A DNA stretch of 64,000 nucleotides from Streptomyces sp. NK15101. Its GTDB lineage: Bacteria > Actinomycetota > Actinomycetes > Streptomycetales > Streptomycetaceae. This document shows positions 1 to 10,867 of the stretch, piece after piece (within the stretch, counting starts at the first letter, position 1; each line of letters starts with the position of its first letter). The position numbers and the translations under genes were made by a program. Location: positions 1 through 64,000 of the forward strand of contig NZ_JAINVG010000018.1 of NCBI RefSeq assembly GCF_020400725.1. The letters run 5' to 3'. The notes under the pieces were generated by a model that had not been told where the DNA came from, did no database searches, and worked only from the letters and a program-made list of their open reading frames with translations.

Positions 1-1434
1 ACACCGCCCGTGGCGACACCGACGGTCCCGGACTCCTCCGGGGCCGACGCGGGCCCCCCGCGTCACCCCGTGCCGGACCGGCCGACGGCCCCGCCGGTCG
101 TCGTGCCCCCGGACGGACAGCGGCGCACGCTCGGCGCGACGGCTCGATCAGAGCAGGAAGACGGGGCGCCCGCAGGAGGGCGGGGCCTCACCCGGCGCTC
201 CGCGGTCCTGGGTACGGCACTCGCCGTACTCGCCACGGGATCCCTCCTGACCTGGTCCCTCACCCGTGACGACGACGCGCGGAGCGGCGGCGGGGCGGGG
301 GGCAGCGGGTCGGCGGCGTCCTCCGTCACGGTGAGGATCGGGGTGGACGCGCCCCTCAGCGGCGGACTCTCCTCGATGGGCGCCGGTATCAGGAACTCCG
401 CCGAACTGGCGGTCAGGACCGCCAACGAAACCGGACACGTCCCCGGTGTGACCTTCGAGATCACGGCCGTGGACGACGAAGCCGACCCCGCCAAGGGCGC
501 GGCCAACGCCGCCCGGTTCGTGTCCGACGACGAACTGGTGGGGGTGGTCGGCCCGCTCAACTCCGCCGTCGCCCGCACGCTGGTGCCGACGCTGTCACGC
601 GCGGGCATCGTCAACGTGTCACCGGGCAACACCGACCCGGCCCTGACGCTGGGCCCCGACTGGGCGTCGGGCACCCGCGTCCGCCCGTACTCCACCTATT
701 TCCGGACGATCGGCACGGATGTCGACCAGGGGCCTTTCGCCGCCCGGTACCTGCACGGGGCCGGGAAGACCAAGCTCTACGTCGTCGACGACGCGAGCAG
801 CCACGGCACCGCCCTCACCTCCGGCCTCACGGCAGAGTGGAAGAAGCTCGGGGGGACCGTCGTCGGGACCGAACAGGTGGATCCCGCGGAACGTTCCTTC
901 GCGGGCCTCGCCGTCAGGGTGCGGTCCTCGGGCGCCGAAGCCGTCTACTTCGGCGGCTACTACGACACCGCGGCACCGTTGTCCCAGCAGCTCAAGCAGG
1001 CGGGAGTGACCATCCCCCTGATGGGTGGCGACGGCATCTTCGACCAGCAGTACCTCACAGGGAACCCTCAGGCCGACGGCGACCTCGCGACCCAGATCGG
1101 CGCACCCGCAACGGAGTCGACGGCGGGACGCGACTTCCTGACCCGGTACGGCGCAGCGGGCTACTCCCAGCCGCCCGGCTGGTACGGCCCCTACGCCTAC
1201 GACGCGACCTGGGCCCTCATCGAAGCGGTGAAGGCCGTGGTGAAGGCGGAGGGCGGCACACCGGCCGACGGCATCCGGGCGGAACTGCCGCGAGCCGTCG
1301 AGCAGCTGGCCTTCGACGGCGTCACCGGCCGCGTCGCCTTCGACGGCGGCGACCCCGTCAACCGCCGACTGACGGTGTACCGGGTGGACGGCGGGAGCTG
1401 GCAGGCCAGGACGACCGGACCTTCCGCCCCCTGA
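1..1434 (+). CDS. Substrate-binding domain protein, probably C-terminal part of a Ser/Thr kinase fusion (5' partial)
   Basis: The frame is open at the first base of the window, so the gene very likely starts upstream; a GTG at 10 is available but has no visible ribosome site. The visible part has about 60 proline-rich residues, one membrane segment (near residues 64-83, after RRSAVLG), a short Gly/Ser linker and then a type-I periplasmic-binding domain of the branched-chain amino-acid family (starting VRIGVDAPLSGG, ending near VYRVDGG). A Pro-rich juxtamembrane stretch plus one helix plus an outside ligand-binding domain is the layout of Streptomyces proteins with a cytoplasmic Ser/Thr kinase fused to an ABC-type binding domain. 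The kinase part is inferred, since it lies outside the window. A separate lipoprotein is less likely because no lipobox is seen. Confidence 0.7.
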   Translation, partial: TPPVATPTVPDSSGADAGPPRHPVPDRPTAPPVVVPPDGQRRTLGATARSEQEDGAPAGGRGLTRRSAVLGTALAVLATGSLLTWSLTRDDDARSGGGAGGSGSAASSVTVRIGVDAPLSGGLSSMGAGIRNSAELAVRTANETGHVPGVTFEITAVDDEADPAKGAANAARFVSDDELVGVVGPLNSAVARTLVPTLSRAGIVNVSPGNTDPALTLGPDWASGTRVRPYSTYFRTIGTDVDQGPFAARYLHGAGKTKLYVVDDASSHGTALTSGLTAEWKKLGGTVVGTEQVDPAERSFAGLAVRVRSSGAEAVYFGGYYDTAAPLSQQLKQAGVTIPLMGGDGIFDQQYLTGNPQADGDLATQIGAPATESTAGRDFLTRYGAAGYSQPPGWYGPYAYDATWALIEAVKAVVKAEGGTPADGIRAELPRAVEQLAFDGVTGRVAFDGGDPVNRRLTVYRVDGGSWQARTTGPSAP

Positions 1435-1441
1435 CGGGGCG
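1425..1441 (+). terminator. Possible hairpin at the stop codon of the first gene
   Basis: CGCCCC and GGGGCG form a 6-bp stem around a 5-base loop that contains the stop codon. There is no T-tract, which is usual in Streptomyces; the stem is short, so the call is weak. Confidence 0.25.
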
Positions 1442-1824
1442 CCCCCGGCTACTGCCACCGAACCGCCGCAGGCGGCCGAGGAACGTCCTGGTGCCCCGAC
1501 TGCCGCTCATGACGCCCAGCACGGCGGGGCTGTCGGCCTCCTCGCGTCCCGCTGGACGTCGCGGTGATCCCCGCGGGCCGGGGCGAAAGGCCACCTCGGG
1601 TCCCCTGGGGGCGCCTGTACGGATGGTCGAGCACTGTGTTCACAAGGGCTGAGCAGTGGCACGGCCTCACCACCCCCGCGACGACGTCACCCTCCGCCTC
1701 TCCGCTCTCCTCGTCCCAGGGGGTGTTCCTCCCGGTCTCACGAAGGCCTGTTCGCCACGGACCGAGTTGTCGGTAAAGGCGAGCAGAACCGCTCGCAACC
1801 GCGCCCCAGTCGGCCGACAGGTGG
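1442..1824. other. Gap without recognisable gene
   Basis: This 383-base gap lies between the end of the binding-domain gene and the stop codon of the minus-strand glycosyltransferase. Short open frames on both strands show no domain motif or good ribosome site. No dormancy-type palindrome was found here. Confidence 0.5.
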
Positions 1825-3063
1825 TCAGGGCGCCAGCCGGGTGAGCGCGGCAAGCACCGGCGCGACGCCGTCCTCCACGGCCAGGCGGTCCGCCATTGCG
1901 CGGGCCCGCGCACGGTGGAGGCCGTCCTCCGTCGCCCTGCGCAGGGCCTCGCCGAGGGCGTCGGAGGTGAGGCGGCGCAGCGGCAGCACCCCTGGGGCGG
2001 TGCCCAGCGCGGTCAGCCGGGAGGCCCAGAACGCCGCGTCGAACTGGACCGGTACCGGAACGGTGGGCACCCCGGCCCGCAGGACGGCGCCGGTCGTGCC
2101 CGCTCCCGCGTGATGGACGACGGCGGCCGTCCGGGGGAACAGCAGGGCGTGCGGCACCTCGTCGACGGTCAGGATGTCGTCGCCCCCGGCATCCAGTCCC
2201 GCCCAACCCCGCTGGACGATCCCGCGCACTCCCGCCGCGCGCAGCGCGGTGACGATCTCGCGGCTCACCCGCTCGGGATCGGGGACGGTGGCACTGCCCA
2301 GACCGACGAAGACCGGCCGGGGCCCGGCAGCGAGGAAGTCCTCCACTTCCTGGGACAACCGCCCGGTCTCGTGCGGCCACCAGTACCCGGCCACCTCCAA
2401 CTCGGCGGGCCAGTCCCGGGGCCGGGGGACGACGAGTTCGCTGTAGCCGTGCAGCACCGGTCGCGGCCGCCGCCGGGACCGGCCCGTCGTCACGAGCCCG
2501 TGCCGTCGCAGTGACCGTACGGCGTCGGAGAACAGCAGCTCCACCATCGTCATGACGGCCCGTCCGCTCAGCCGGTTCCCCACCGTGCCCAGGGGCCGCG
2601 CCCCCAGGACGGGTGCGGGAAACTCCCCGGTCGGGTGCAGCGGCTGGAGATGCAGCCCCAGGGCGGGCACCGACAGGCTGTCGGCGATGGCGTACCCGAG
2701 CGGTCCCAGCGCCCCGCCGACCAGCAGGACCTCGCCCTCCCGCGCCGTCTCCACCAGGGCCGCCGTCATCTCGTCGACCGCTCCCCGGGCCATGGACGCC
2801 AGCCGTACGAGCTTTCCCGCACCGGTCCGCGCGTCATGCAGCCGCCGGCCCCGCGCGGAATGCAGTTCGGCACGGGGGTCCACCGGCAGCGGACGGAACC
2901 GCACCCCCGAACCCGCCACCAGCGGCTCGAACACCCCGTGGGCGGCCAGCGTCACCTCGTGCCCGGCCCGCACGAGACCGGCGCCCAGACCCGTGTACGG
3001 TGCGACGTCCCCCCGCGATCCCGCCGTCATCATCACGATGCGCACGCCGCCAGTGTGCCCCAC
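1825..3063 (-). CDS. UDP-sugar glycosyltransferase, GT1/GT28-like
   Basis: A 412-residue protein of the two-Rossmann-domain (GT-B) fold that transfers a sugar from a nucleotide donor to a lipid or small-molecule acceptor. The N-terminus has the typical MMTAGSRGDVAPY strand-loop (about residues 11-23) seen in sterol and macrolide glucosyltransferases. The C-terminal donor site shows FVGLGSATV (252-260) and HHAGAGTTG (317-325), followed by GVPTVPVPVQFDAAFW. GTG at 3063 gives the longest reading; another GTG at 3045 begins directly at the first beta strand and could be the real start. It stands alone, convergent with the upstream gene, and the acceptor cannot be told from sequence. Confidence 0.85.
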   Translation of the reverse strand: MGHTGGVRIVMMTAGSRGDVAPYTGLGAGLVRAGHEVTLAAHGVFEPLVAGSGVRFRPLPVDPRAELHSARGRRLHDARTGAGKLVRLASMARGAVDEMTAALVETAREGEVLLVGGALGPLGYAIADSLSVPALGLHLQPLHPTGEFPAPVLGARPLGTVGNRLSGRAVMTMVELLFSDAVRSLRRHGLVTTGRSRRRPRPVLHGYSELVVPRPRDWPAELEVAGYWWPHETGRLSQEVEDFLAAGPRPVFVGLGSATVPDPERVSREIVTALRAAGVRGIVQRGWAGLDAGGDDILTVDEVPHALLFPRTAAVVHHAGAGTTGAVLRAGVPTVPVPVQFDAAFWASRLTALGTAPGVLPLRRLTSDALGEALRRATEDGLHRARARAMADRLAVEDGVAPVLAALTRLAP

Positions 3064-4151
3064 CCGGACGTGACACCGCAGCAGACCCGCCCGTGTCGCA
3101 GCGCGGGTCAGCGGAGAAAAGCCGGGTCAGCGCGGGTTGCGCCGGGTCGAGTGGGGTCATGGGGAGTTCCGGGGCGGGCAGCGGAGCGCGGGGACAGCCC
3201 TTCATCGCGCCGAAGCGGTCGCCGGTCACCAGTCCTCGCGCGCCTGGCGGATCTCCTCGTCCGTGCGGCCCACGAAGTTCCATCACGACTCACGTGCGCA
3301 CCGCGTTCAGCGCGCCGACCTCACAGCCGCAAGGGGGAACTCACGCCCTCCGAGGCGCCACCGAGCTTCGGCGGGAAGAAGCTTCCGCAGCCGAAAGGGA
3401 CACGACTCCTGCGGGCATCGGCTTCGGAGACGGGCCGCGGAACGAAGACCCGCTCGTCCCCCTCCGCGTTTTCACGTTCGTACAAGTGAGCCGGCCTCCG
3501 GGTCCGACATGACTGTGCCCCTCGCGAACGGGCGAGCCTGGAGATGGCGTCACCCGGCCCCGGGGATGCCGTCTGAGAAGCCGACGAGAGGCCCTACCAC
3601 CGCTGGTCCAGCGCCACACGCAGGACAGCTCGCGGGCGGCAAGCCCGCATGACGTGGATGCGCGAGAACGGGCCCCGACGTCCAGGCAGCGACGGTCGCA
3701 GGAAGCGGCCCACAGGCAGAGGCCCCGGGGCGGAGCCCGTTGCCGACGTGGAGCCGGCGGAGAGGTCGGCGATGCCGTCGGGGGCCGTTCGGCCCCAGCG
3801 GGCCTCCCGTCCCGGGGGCCAGACTGGTGGCGTCGGATCCGGGAGGCCTTCATGGATGCCCAGCCGGGTGTCGCCGCGACAGCCGAGCCCTTCTTGTCGT
3901 TCACCACTGTTCGACGCCGTCGTGTGGGCGCGTGGAGTGCCGGACCGCGTGCGTCGTCGACCCGTGGTCCCACCCCCTTCGACGCGCTGTCCGGCCTGTT
4001 CGAAACCGCCGCAGGCGGTGATCAGAGGGACCTGGAGATCCGGCCCTGGGGGGAGCCCCCGGGTCATCGGCATCGTGCTGCTCGGGGCGCTGCGGGCGAT
4101 CGGAGCGGCTGCGGAAGCAGGAGAACGAAGCACATGAGGAGATGAGGCGTG
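3064..4151. other. 1.1-kb stretch without a confident gene, holding one perfect DevR-like box
   Basis: Several overlapping open frames exist on both strands, but none has a family motif, consistent coding bias and a ribosome site together. The last 80 bases before the flavodoxin gene encode a short hydrophobic run (RVIGIVLLGALRAIG) in one plus frame, which could be a decayed gene end. The perfect operator at 3781-3796 sits 356 bases before the next recognisable start, so an unrecognised small RNA or decayed gene may lie here. Confidence 0.4.
3781..3796. promoter_or_regulatory. DevR/OsdR-like box (perfect palindrome)
   Basis: GGGGCCGTTCGGCCCC: 7-bp arms around TT. The inner 14-mer GGGCCGTTCGGCCC recurs exactly at 27249 and 45386. 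It is the leftmost box of the island. Confidence 0.6.
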
Positions 4152-4697
4152 ATGCGTGCCGTGATCGTGTACGAGAGCCTGTTCGGCAACACGCGCGAGA
4201 TCGCCGACGCGATCGGAGAAGGTCTGAAGGAAGCGCACCCGGACGCCGAGGTCGAGTGCGTGGCGGTGGTCGACGCACTGCCGGAGCGCATCGGCCCCAC
4301 CGACCTGCTGGTCGTCGGCGGACCGACCCATATGCGGGGCATGACCACCGGGATGAGCCGGAAGATGGGGCTGAAGGCCGAGCAGCAAGAGGCCGAGAAG
4401 GAGGAGCGTCCCTTCACCCCCGAGGAGGGCGCCGAGGGTCCTGGGGTCCGCAACTGGTTCCACGACACGCTTCCGAAGGCCCACACCGGCACCCATGCCG
4501 CCGCGGCCTTCGACACCAGGGCGGACATGCGCCTGGCCGGCGCCGCCGCCGGCGGCATCGCCCGTCGACTGCGCGGCCATGGCTACGAGCTCGTCGCGGA
4601 ACCGGAGGGATTCATCATCGAGGACACCGAGGGCCCGCTGCGCGAGGGCGAACTGGATCGCGCGAGGGCGTGGGGGGCGGCTCTCCAGGTCGCCTGA
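4152..4697 (+). CDS. Flavodoxin-family protein
   Basis: A 181-residue flavodoxin-like protein, expected to bind FMN and carry electrons in the cytoplasm. The phosphate-binding loop near the N-terminus (YESLFGNTREIADAI) is intact, and a second FMN-contact stretch reads VVGGPTHMRGM near residue 55. ATG at 4152 was chosen because AGGAG lies about 10 bases upstream; a GTG directly before it (4149) is also possible. It lies at the left end of the dormancy island and precedes a CBS-BON gene by 371 bases. The redox partner is unknown. A second, unrelated flavodoxin lies at 49223. Confidence 0.85.
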   Translation: MRAVIVYESLFGNTREIADAIGEGLKEAHPDAEVECVAVVDALPERIGPTDLLVVGGPTHMRGMTTGMSRKMGLKAEQQEAEKEERPFTPEEGAEGPGVRNWFHDTLPKAHTGTHAAAAFDTRADMRLAGAAAGGIARRLRGHGYELVAEPEGFIIEDTEGPLREGELDRARAWGAALQVA

Positions 4698-4983
4698 CCG
4701 ATCCGCGCAGGGACACCGCCGGCAAGGACGGGCGCTCGTCGAGCAGACCTCCCTCCCGTAGCAGAGACCGCCGTGCGAAGGCGGTGCGGCCTCGTTCCCG
4801 TGGAGGTTTCGGCCAAGCGCCCGGAGTCGAGGATCGGCTGGACGTGAGCTTCGAGCCCCACAGGCGACAGCAGCCGGGGAGGCGAAGCTCAGTCCGCGCA
4901 CATCCTGGTCGGCGCGCCTGCCCGCTCCGCCGGGACGAGACGGGGCGGACACGCCTCGCGTGGGCCGAACAGGATTCCGAGGG

Positions 4984-4997
4984 GGGCCATCCGGCCC
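4984..4997. promoter_or_regulatory. DevR/OsdR-like box upstream of CBS-BON and devR
   Basis: GGGCCATCCGGCCC, 5-bp arms GGGCC/GGCCC with a 4-base centre, lies 72 bases before the CBS-BON start at 5069 in the 371-base gap after the flavodoxin gene. If functional it would place devR (second gene of this unit) under its own control. Nothing else was recognised in this gap. Confidence 0.55.
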
Positions 4998-5068
4998 TCC
5001 TCTCCCCCATGGAGCGCGGCCAGACTGGGAGTGGAGACCGTAGATCTTCGCCCCTCTGGGAGAACGTG

Positions 5069-5707
5069 ATGACCGCCTCGCACTACACCGTCAGCGACGT
5101 CATGACCCACACCGCCATCGCCATAGGGCATGACGCGTCCTACAAGGAGATCGTCGCGCTGATGGACCAGTGGAAGGTGAGCGCCCTGCCCGTCCTGGAG
5201 GGCGATGGACGGGTGATCGGGATCGTCTCGGAGGCCGATCTGCTTCCGAAGGAGGAGTTCCGCACCGACGAGCCCCGCCCGGACGAGTTCGCCGCTGCGT
5301 CCAAGGCCGGAGCCGTACGGGCCGGGGAACTCATGTCCAGCCCGGCCGTGACCGTCCATCCTGACGCGACGCTCGCCGAAGCGGCGCGGATCATGGCCAC
5401 GCGGAGGGTGAAGCGCCTGCCCGTGGTCAACGGCGTCGGCATGCTGGAGGGTGTGGTCAGCCGGAGCGATCTGCTGAAGGTGTTCCTCCGTACGGACGCA
5501 GAGATCGAGGAGGACATCCGCCGCTCCGTGCTCGGCGAGCCGGGCGCCCCCGTGGGGCTCGATGTGACGGTCGCGGACGGTGTGGCCACGATCCGTGGGG
5601 CGCTCTCCGACAGATCGCTGGTGCCGCTGGTCGTCCGCGCCGTGCGGGCCGTGGAGGGCGTCGTCGACGTCCGGATGGATCTCGGCACCCGTGAAACCGC
5701 CTCATGA
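5069..5707 (+). CDS. CBS-pair plus BON domain protein
   Basis: A 212-residue cytoplasmic protein: CBS 1 (about residues 5-60, with VSALPVLEGDGRVIGIVSEADLL), CBS 2 (about 85-140, VKRLPVV...GVVSRSDLLKVF) and a C-terminal BON domain (about 145-210, VADGVATIRGALSDRS). CBS pairs usually bind adenine nucleotides (AMP, ATP, SAM) and report energy state; BON domains are putative lipid- or protein-binding modules. One of seven paralogues in the window. ATG at 5069 gives a protein that starts right at the first CBS domain; longer readings would run into non-coding DNA. It precedes devR by 51 bases, so the two may share a transcript. Target unknown. Confidence 0.9.
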   Translation: MTASHYTVSDVMTHTAIAIGHDASYKEIVALMDQWKVSALPVLEGDGRVIGIVSEADLLPKEEFRTDEPRPDEFAAASKAGAVRAGELMSSPAVTVHPDATLAEAARIMATRRVKRLPVVNGVGMLEGVVSRSDLLKVFLRTDAEIEEDIRRSVLGEPGAPVGLDVTVADGVATIRGALSDRSLVPLVVRAVRAVEGVVDVRMDLGTRETAS

Positions 5708-5758
5708 CGGACAATCCTTGTGGGGGCGGCTGGACAACCACCGATCACAGGGGTCGCC

Positions 5759-6448
5759 ATGAACGATCTGCCGGCATCCGACACGACGATCACACGGGTG
5801 TTCCTCGTGGACGACCACGAGGTCGTCCGCCGGGGCCTTCATGACCTGATCGACGACGAGCCGGACATGGAGGTGGTCGGGGAGGCGTCGACGGCCGAGC
5901 AGGCGCTGGCCAGGGGGCCCGCGCTGCGGCCGGACGTGGCCGTCCTCGACGTCCGGCTGCCCGACGGCGACGGCATCTCCGTGTGCCGGGAGCTGCGCTC
6001 CCGGATGCCCGAGCTCGCCTGTCTGATGCTGACCTCGTTCGACGACGAGGACGCCCTGCTCGACGCGATCATGGCCGGGGCGGCCGGATACGTCCTCAAA
6101 CAGATCAAGGGGGCCGATCTGGTGTCGGCGGTACGGACCGTGGCCACCGGACAGTCCATGCTCGATCCGGCCACCACCGCCCGGCTGATGCACTCGCTTC
6201 GGGACCCCGAAGCGGCCCGGCCGCCGGAGGACGAGCGGCTCGCGGTGCTCTCCGAGCGGGAGCGGTCCGTACTCGAACTGATCGGCGAGGGGCTCACCAA
6301 CCGGCAGATCGCCAAACGGTTGTACCTGTCCGAGAAGACCGTCAAGAACCACATCTCCCGGCTGCTCGGCAAGCTCGGCGTGGAACGCCGCGTCCAGGCC
6401 GCCGTCATCGCCGCGCAGGTCCACGAGCACGACGCCGAGGAGAAGTAG
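5759..6448 (+). CDS. devR: DevR/OsdR-like response regulator (NarL/LuxR family)
   Basis: A 229-residue two-component regulator. The receiver domain (residues 12-130) has the acidic pair D18-D19, phospho-acceptor D64 in VAVLDVRLPDGDG, T92 and K114; the C-terminal LuxR-type helix-turn-helix (about 165-210) contains LSERERSVLELIGEGLTN and SEKTVKNHISRLLGKLGV. Length and motifs match DevR/DosR of mycobacteria and OsdR of S. coelicolor. ATG at 5759 follows CAGGGG; an upstream start at 5720 is unlikely. The gene ends 5 bases from the end of the convergent sensor kinase gene, so kinase and regulator are made from different promoters. It is inferred to bind the GGRCCG-NN-CGGYCC palindromes scattered through the island. 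Confidence 0.92.
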   Translation: MNDLPASDTTITRVFLVDDHEVVRRGLHDLIDDEPDMEVVGEASTAEQALARGPALRPDVAVLDVRLPDGDGISVCRELRSRMPELACLMLTSFDDEDALLDAIMAGAAGYVLKQIKGADLVSAVRTVATGQSMLDPATTARLMHSLRDPEAARPPEDERLAVLSERERSVLELIGEGLTNRQIAKRLYLSEKTVKNHISRLLGKLGVERRVQAAVIAAQVHEHDAEEK

Positions 6449-6453
6449 CTTCC

Positions 6454-8238
<1,785 letters not shown>

Positions 8239-10860
8239 TCACGGTAGTTCCCGTGTTCCCGATGCTCCAGCCGGACGCGTTCCACGGAAGGCGGTACGGA
8301 CGAGGCGCGCGGCGAGGAATCCCGCGGGCACACAGGCGACGGCGATGCCGATGCCCGCCCAGCCGAGCGGTTCCGTCTCCAGGACCGAGCTCAGGAAGGG
8401 CACGTACAGCGCTGCCGCGGCCAGCAGGGTGGAGGCGAGGACGGACAGGGGGAGGAACGGGTTCTTCCTGGTCAGCAGCCGGGCCCTCAGTCCCAGGACG
8501 ACGCCGAGCTGCGCAGCGAGAAGGGCGAGGAAGAGGACGCTCTGCCACGCCAGGTCCAGCGTCCGGGCGGCGAGCCCCGCGCCGAGGGAGGCCGCCGTGA
8601 CGACGGCGGCGAGGACGAGCAGACGCTGCCAGGCGCCTCCGCCGAGGATGTGCTGGTCCGGCGGACGCGGCGGTCGTCGCATCGCGCCCGGGGAGGCCGG
8701 CTCCGCGCCCATGGCGACGCCGGTGAGGCCGTGCGTGAGGAGGTTGATCCACAGGATCTGCCCTGCTCGAAGGGGCAGTGGCAGCCCGAGCAGCGGGCCG
8801 GTCAGCATGACGAGGATCTCGGCCGCGCCGCCGGCCATCCCGTAGACGAGGAAGCGGCGGATGTTGTCGTAGACGCGCCGTCCCTCGTCGACGGCCGCCA
8901 CGACCGTCGAGAGCTCGTCGTCGGTGAGGACGAGGTCGGCGGCCTGGCGCGCGACCTCCGTGCCGCGCGCGCCCATGGCGACGCCGATGTCGGCCCGGTG
9001 CAGGGCGGGGCCGTCGTTGACCCCGTCGCCGGTCATCGCGGTCACCTCTCCCCTGGCGCGCCACGCCTCGACGATGTCCAGCTTCTGCTGGGGGTCCGTA
9101 CGGGCGAAGACCCGCACCGAGGTGAGGTCGGCGACCCGTCCCGCGGCCACGTCCGCCCCCGTGGCGACGTGGCCTTCCGTCTCACCGCCGTCGCCCAGGA
9201 GTGCGACGTGGGACGCGACCGCCCGAGCCGTCGCCGGATGGTCCCCGGTGATGAGGACGGGGGTGATGCCGGCCGCGCGGCAGGAGGCGAGGGTCGCGGC
9301 GGCATCCGGCTTGGGCGGGTCGTCGAGCGCGACGAGTCCGAGGAGCGCGAGTCCCGACTCCGCCTCGGTGACCGGGCTCGGGACGTCGTTCCGCACGCCC
9401 GATGCCACGGCGAGCACGCGGTACCCCCGGGCGGCCAGGTGCGCGGCCTCCTGGCGGGCCGCCGCGAGCGCCTCCGGAGGGTCGAGCAGGACGGCCGGGT
9501 CGAGTACGGCCTCGGGGGCGCCCTTCAGACAGACCAGCACCCTTCCCTCCCCGGTCGCGTGCAGCGTGGTCATGCGTCTGCGGAGGCTGTCGAAGGGCGC
9601 TTCTCCGAGCCTGGGACGGGTCGTCGCCAGCTCTGCGGAATCCGGGCAGCCCGCCTTGGCCGCGGCCGTGAGCAGAGCGGCCTCCATGGGGTCGCCCAGG
9701 GCCGTCCAGCGGCCGTCGGGGGCCCCGTCGTCCGCCGGGCGCAGCGTGGCGTCGTTGCACAGGGCGGTCGCGGTCAGGAGCTCCGTCAGGGATTCGAGCT
9801 CGTCCGCCTCCGCCGGCCGTCCGTCGACCAGGACCTCGCCCACGGGTTCGTACCCCACGCCCGAGAGCTCGGCGCTCGCCCGCGGTGTCCAGACGTGCTG
9901 GACGACCATGCGGCCCTCGGTCAGGGTGCCGGTCTTGTCGGTGGCGAGGACGGACACGGAGCCGAGCGTCTCCACCGCGGGAAGCCGCCGCACCAGTGCG
10001 TGCCGGGCGACCATGCGCCGGGCCCCGAGCGCGAGTGCCAGGGTGACGACGGCGGGGAGGGACTCGGGGACCGCCGCCACGGCAAGGCTGATGGCGGTGA
10101 CCGCCATCGTGCCGAGCGGGAGCCCCCGCACCAGGCCGAGGGCGAAGACCAGGACGCACAGGGCGAGCGTCACGGCCGCGAGGACGCGCCCGAGGGAGGC
10201 GAGGCGGCGCTGCAACGGGGTCGGCTCGCGACGTTCGTCGAGAAGGGCCGCGATGCGGCCGAGGGCGCTGTCGGCACCGGTCGCCGTGACCACGGCCACG
10301 CCCCGGCCGCGCACGACGACCGTGCCCGCGCTCAGCGTCGCACCGGCGTCCTTGTCGACGGGCACGGACTCCCCGGTGAGCATGGACTCGTCCACCAGCA
10401 CGGCGGACGCCTCGGCGAGTTCGGCGTCGGCGGCGACGATGTCGCCCTCACCGACCAGGAGGACGTCGTCCGGGACGACCGCCGCCGCCGGGAGGTCACG
10501 GACGGCACCGTCGCGCCGCACGCGCGCGTGCGGCGCGGTGAGGGCGGAGAGGGCGGCGACGGCGTTGTCGGCCCGGATCTCCTGTGCCACGCCGACGGTC
10601 GTGTTCACGAGGACGACCAGCCCGATGACGATCGCGTCGGGGTGGTCGCCGATCGCGAGGGTCAGCACGACGGCCCCGAGGAGCACCATGATCAGCGGGT
10701 CGGTCAGTTGGGCCAGGACCCGCGTGTGGAGCCGTACGGGCTTTCTCGCGGTCACCTCGTTGGGACCCGTGTCGGCGAACCGCCGGGCGGCCTCCTCCTG
10801 GGTGAGTCCCACCGTCTCCCGCACCGGCGCGGAGGCCCGGTCCGGTGCCGACGCCGTCAT
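8239..10860 (-). CDS. P-type cation-transporting ATPase (CtpF-like, P2 type)
   Basis: An 873-residue membrane pump. Visible landmarks are an N-terminal cation-ATPase domain (TGPNEV), the actuator motif [11 protein letters not shown] (about 160-170), PESLP in transmembrane helix 4 (265-269), the phosphorylated Asp in DKTGTLTEG (D308), and a hinge [12 protein letters not shown], followed by a C-terminal block of helices. The PESLP variant and overall layout fit Ca2+/Mg2+-type P2 ATPases such as mycobacterial CtpF, itself a DosR-regulon member; the transported ion is not proven by sequence. Start ATG 10860 lies 7 bases downstream of the USP stop, so it is translated in the same operon; devS follows after 51 bases. 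Confidence 0.9.
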   Translation of the reverse strand: MTASAPDRASAPVRETVGLTQEEAARRFADTGPNEVTARKPVRLHTRVLAQLTDPLIMVLLGAVVLTLAIGDHPDAIVIGLVVLVNTTVGVAQEIRADNAVAALSALTAPHARVRRDGAVRDLPAAAVVPDDVLLVGEGDIVAADAELAEASAVLVDESMLTGESVPVDKDAGATLSAGTVVVRGRGVAVVTATGADSALGRIAALLDERREPTPLQRRLASLGRVLAAVTLALCVLVFALGLVRGLPLGTMAVTAISLAVAAVPESLPAVVTLALALGARRMVARHALVRRLPAVETLGSVSVLATDKTGTLTEGRMVVQHVWTPRASAELSGVGYEPVGEVLVDGRPAEADELESLTELLTATALCNDATLRPADDGAPDGRWTALGDPMEAALLTAAAKAGCPDSAELATTRPRLGEAPFDSLRRRMTTLHATGEGRVLVCLKGAPEAVLDPAVLLDPPEALAAARQEAAHLAARGYRVLAVASGVRNDVPSPVTEAESGLALLGLVALDDPPKPDAAATLASCRAAGITPVLITGDHPATARAVASHVALLGDGGETEGHVATGADVAAGRVADLTSVRVFARTDPQQKLDIVEAWRARGEVTAMTGDGVNDGPALHRADIGVAMGARGTEVARQAADLVLTDDELSTVVAAVDEGRRVYDNIRRFLVYGMAGGAAEILVMLTGPLLGLPLPLRAGQILWINLLTHGLTGVAMGAEPASPGAMRRPPRPPDQHILGGGAWQRLLVLAAVVTAASLGAGLAARTLDLAWQSVLFLALLAAQLGVVLGLRARLLTRKNPFLPLSVLASTLLAAAALYVPFLSSVLETEPLGWAGIGIAVACVPAGFLAARLVRTAFRGTRPAGASGTRELP

Positions 10861-10867
10861 GACCCGC

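Noticed and set aside
3594..4952. 452-codon minus-strand frame across the flavodoxin gene
   Set aside because: It runs antisense to a clear flavodoxin gene, has no domain motif and shows the composition typical of shadow frames in GC-rich DNA.
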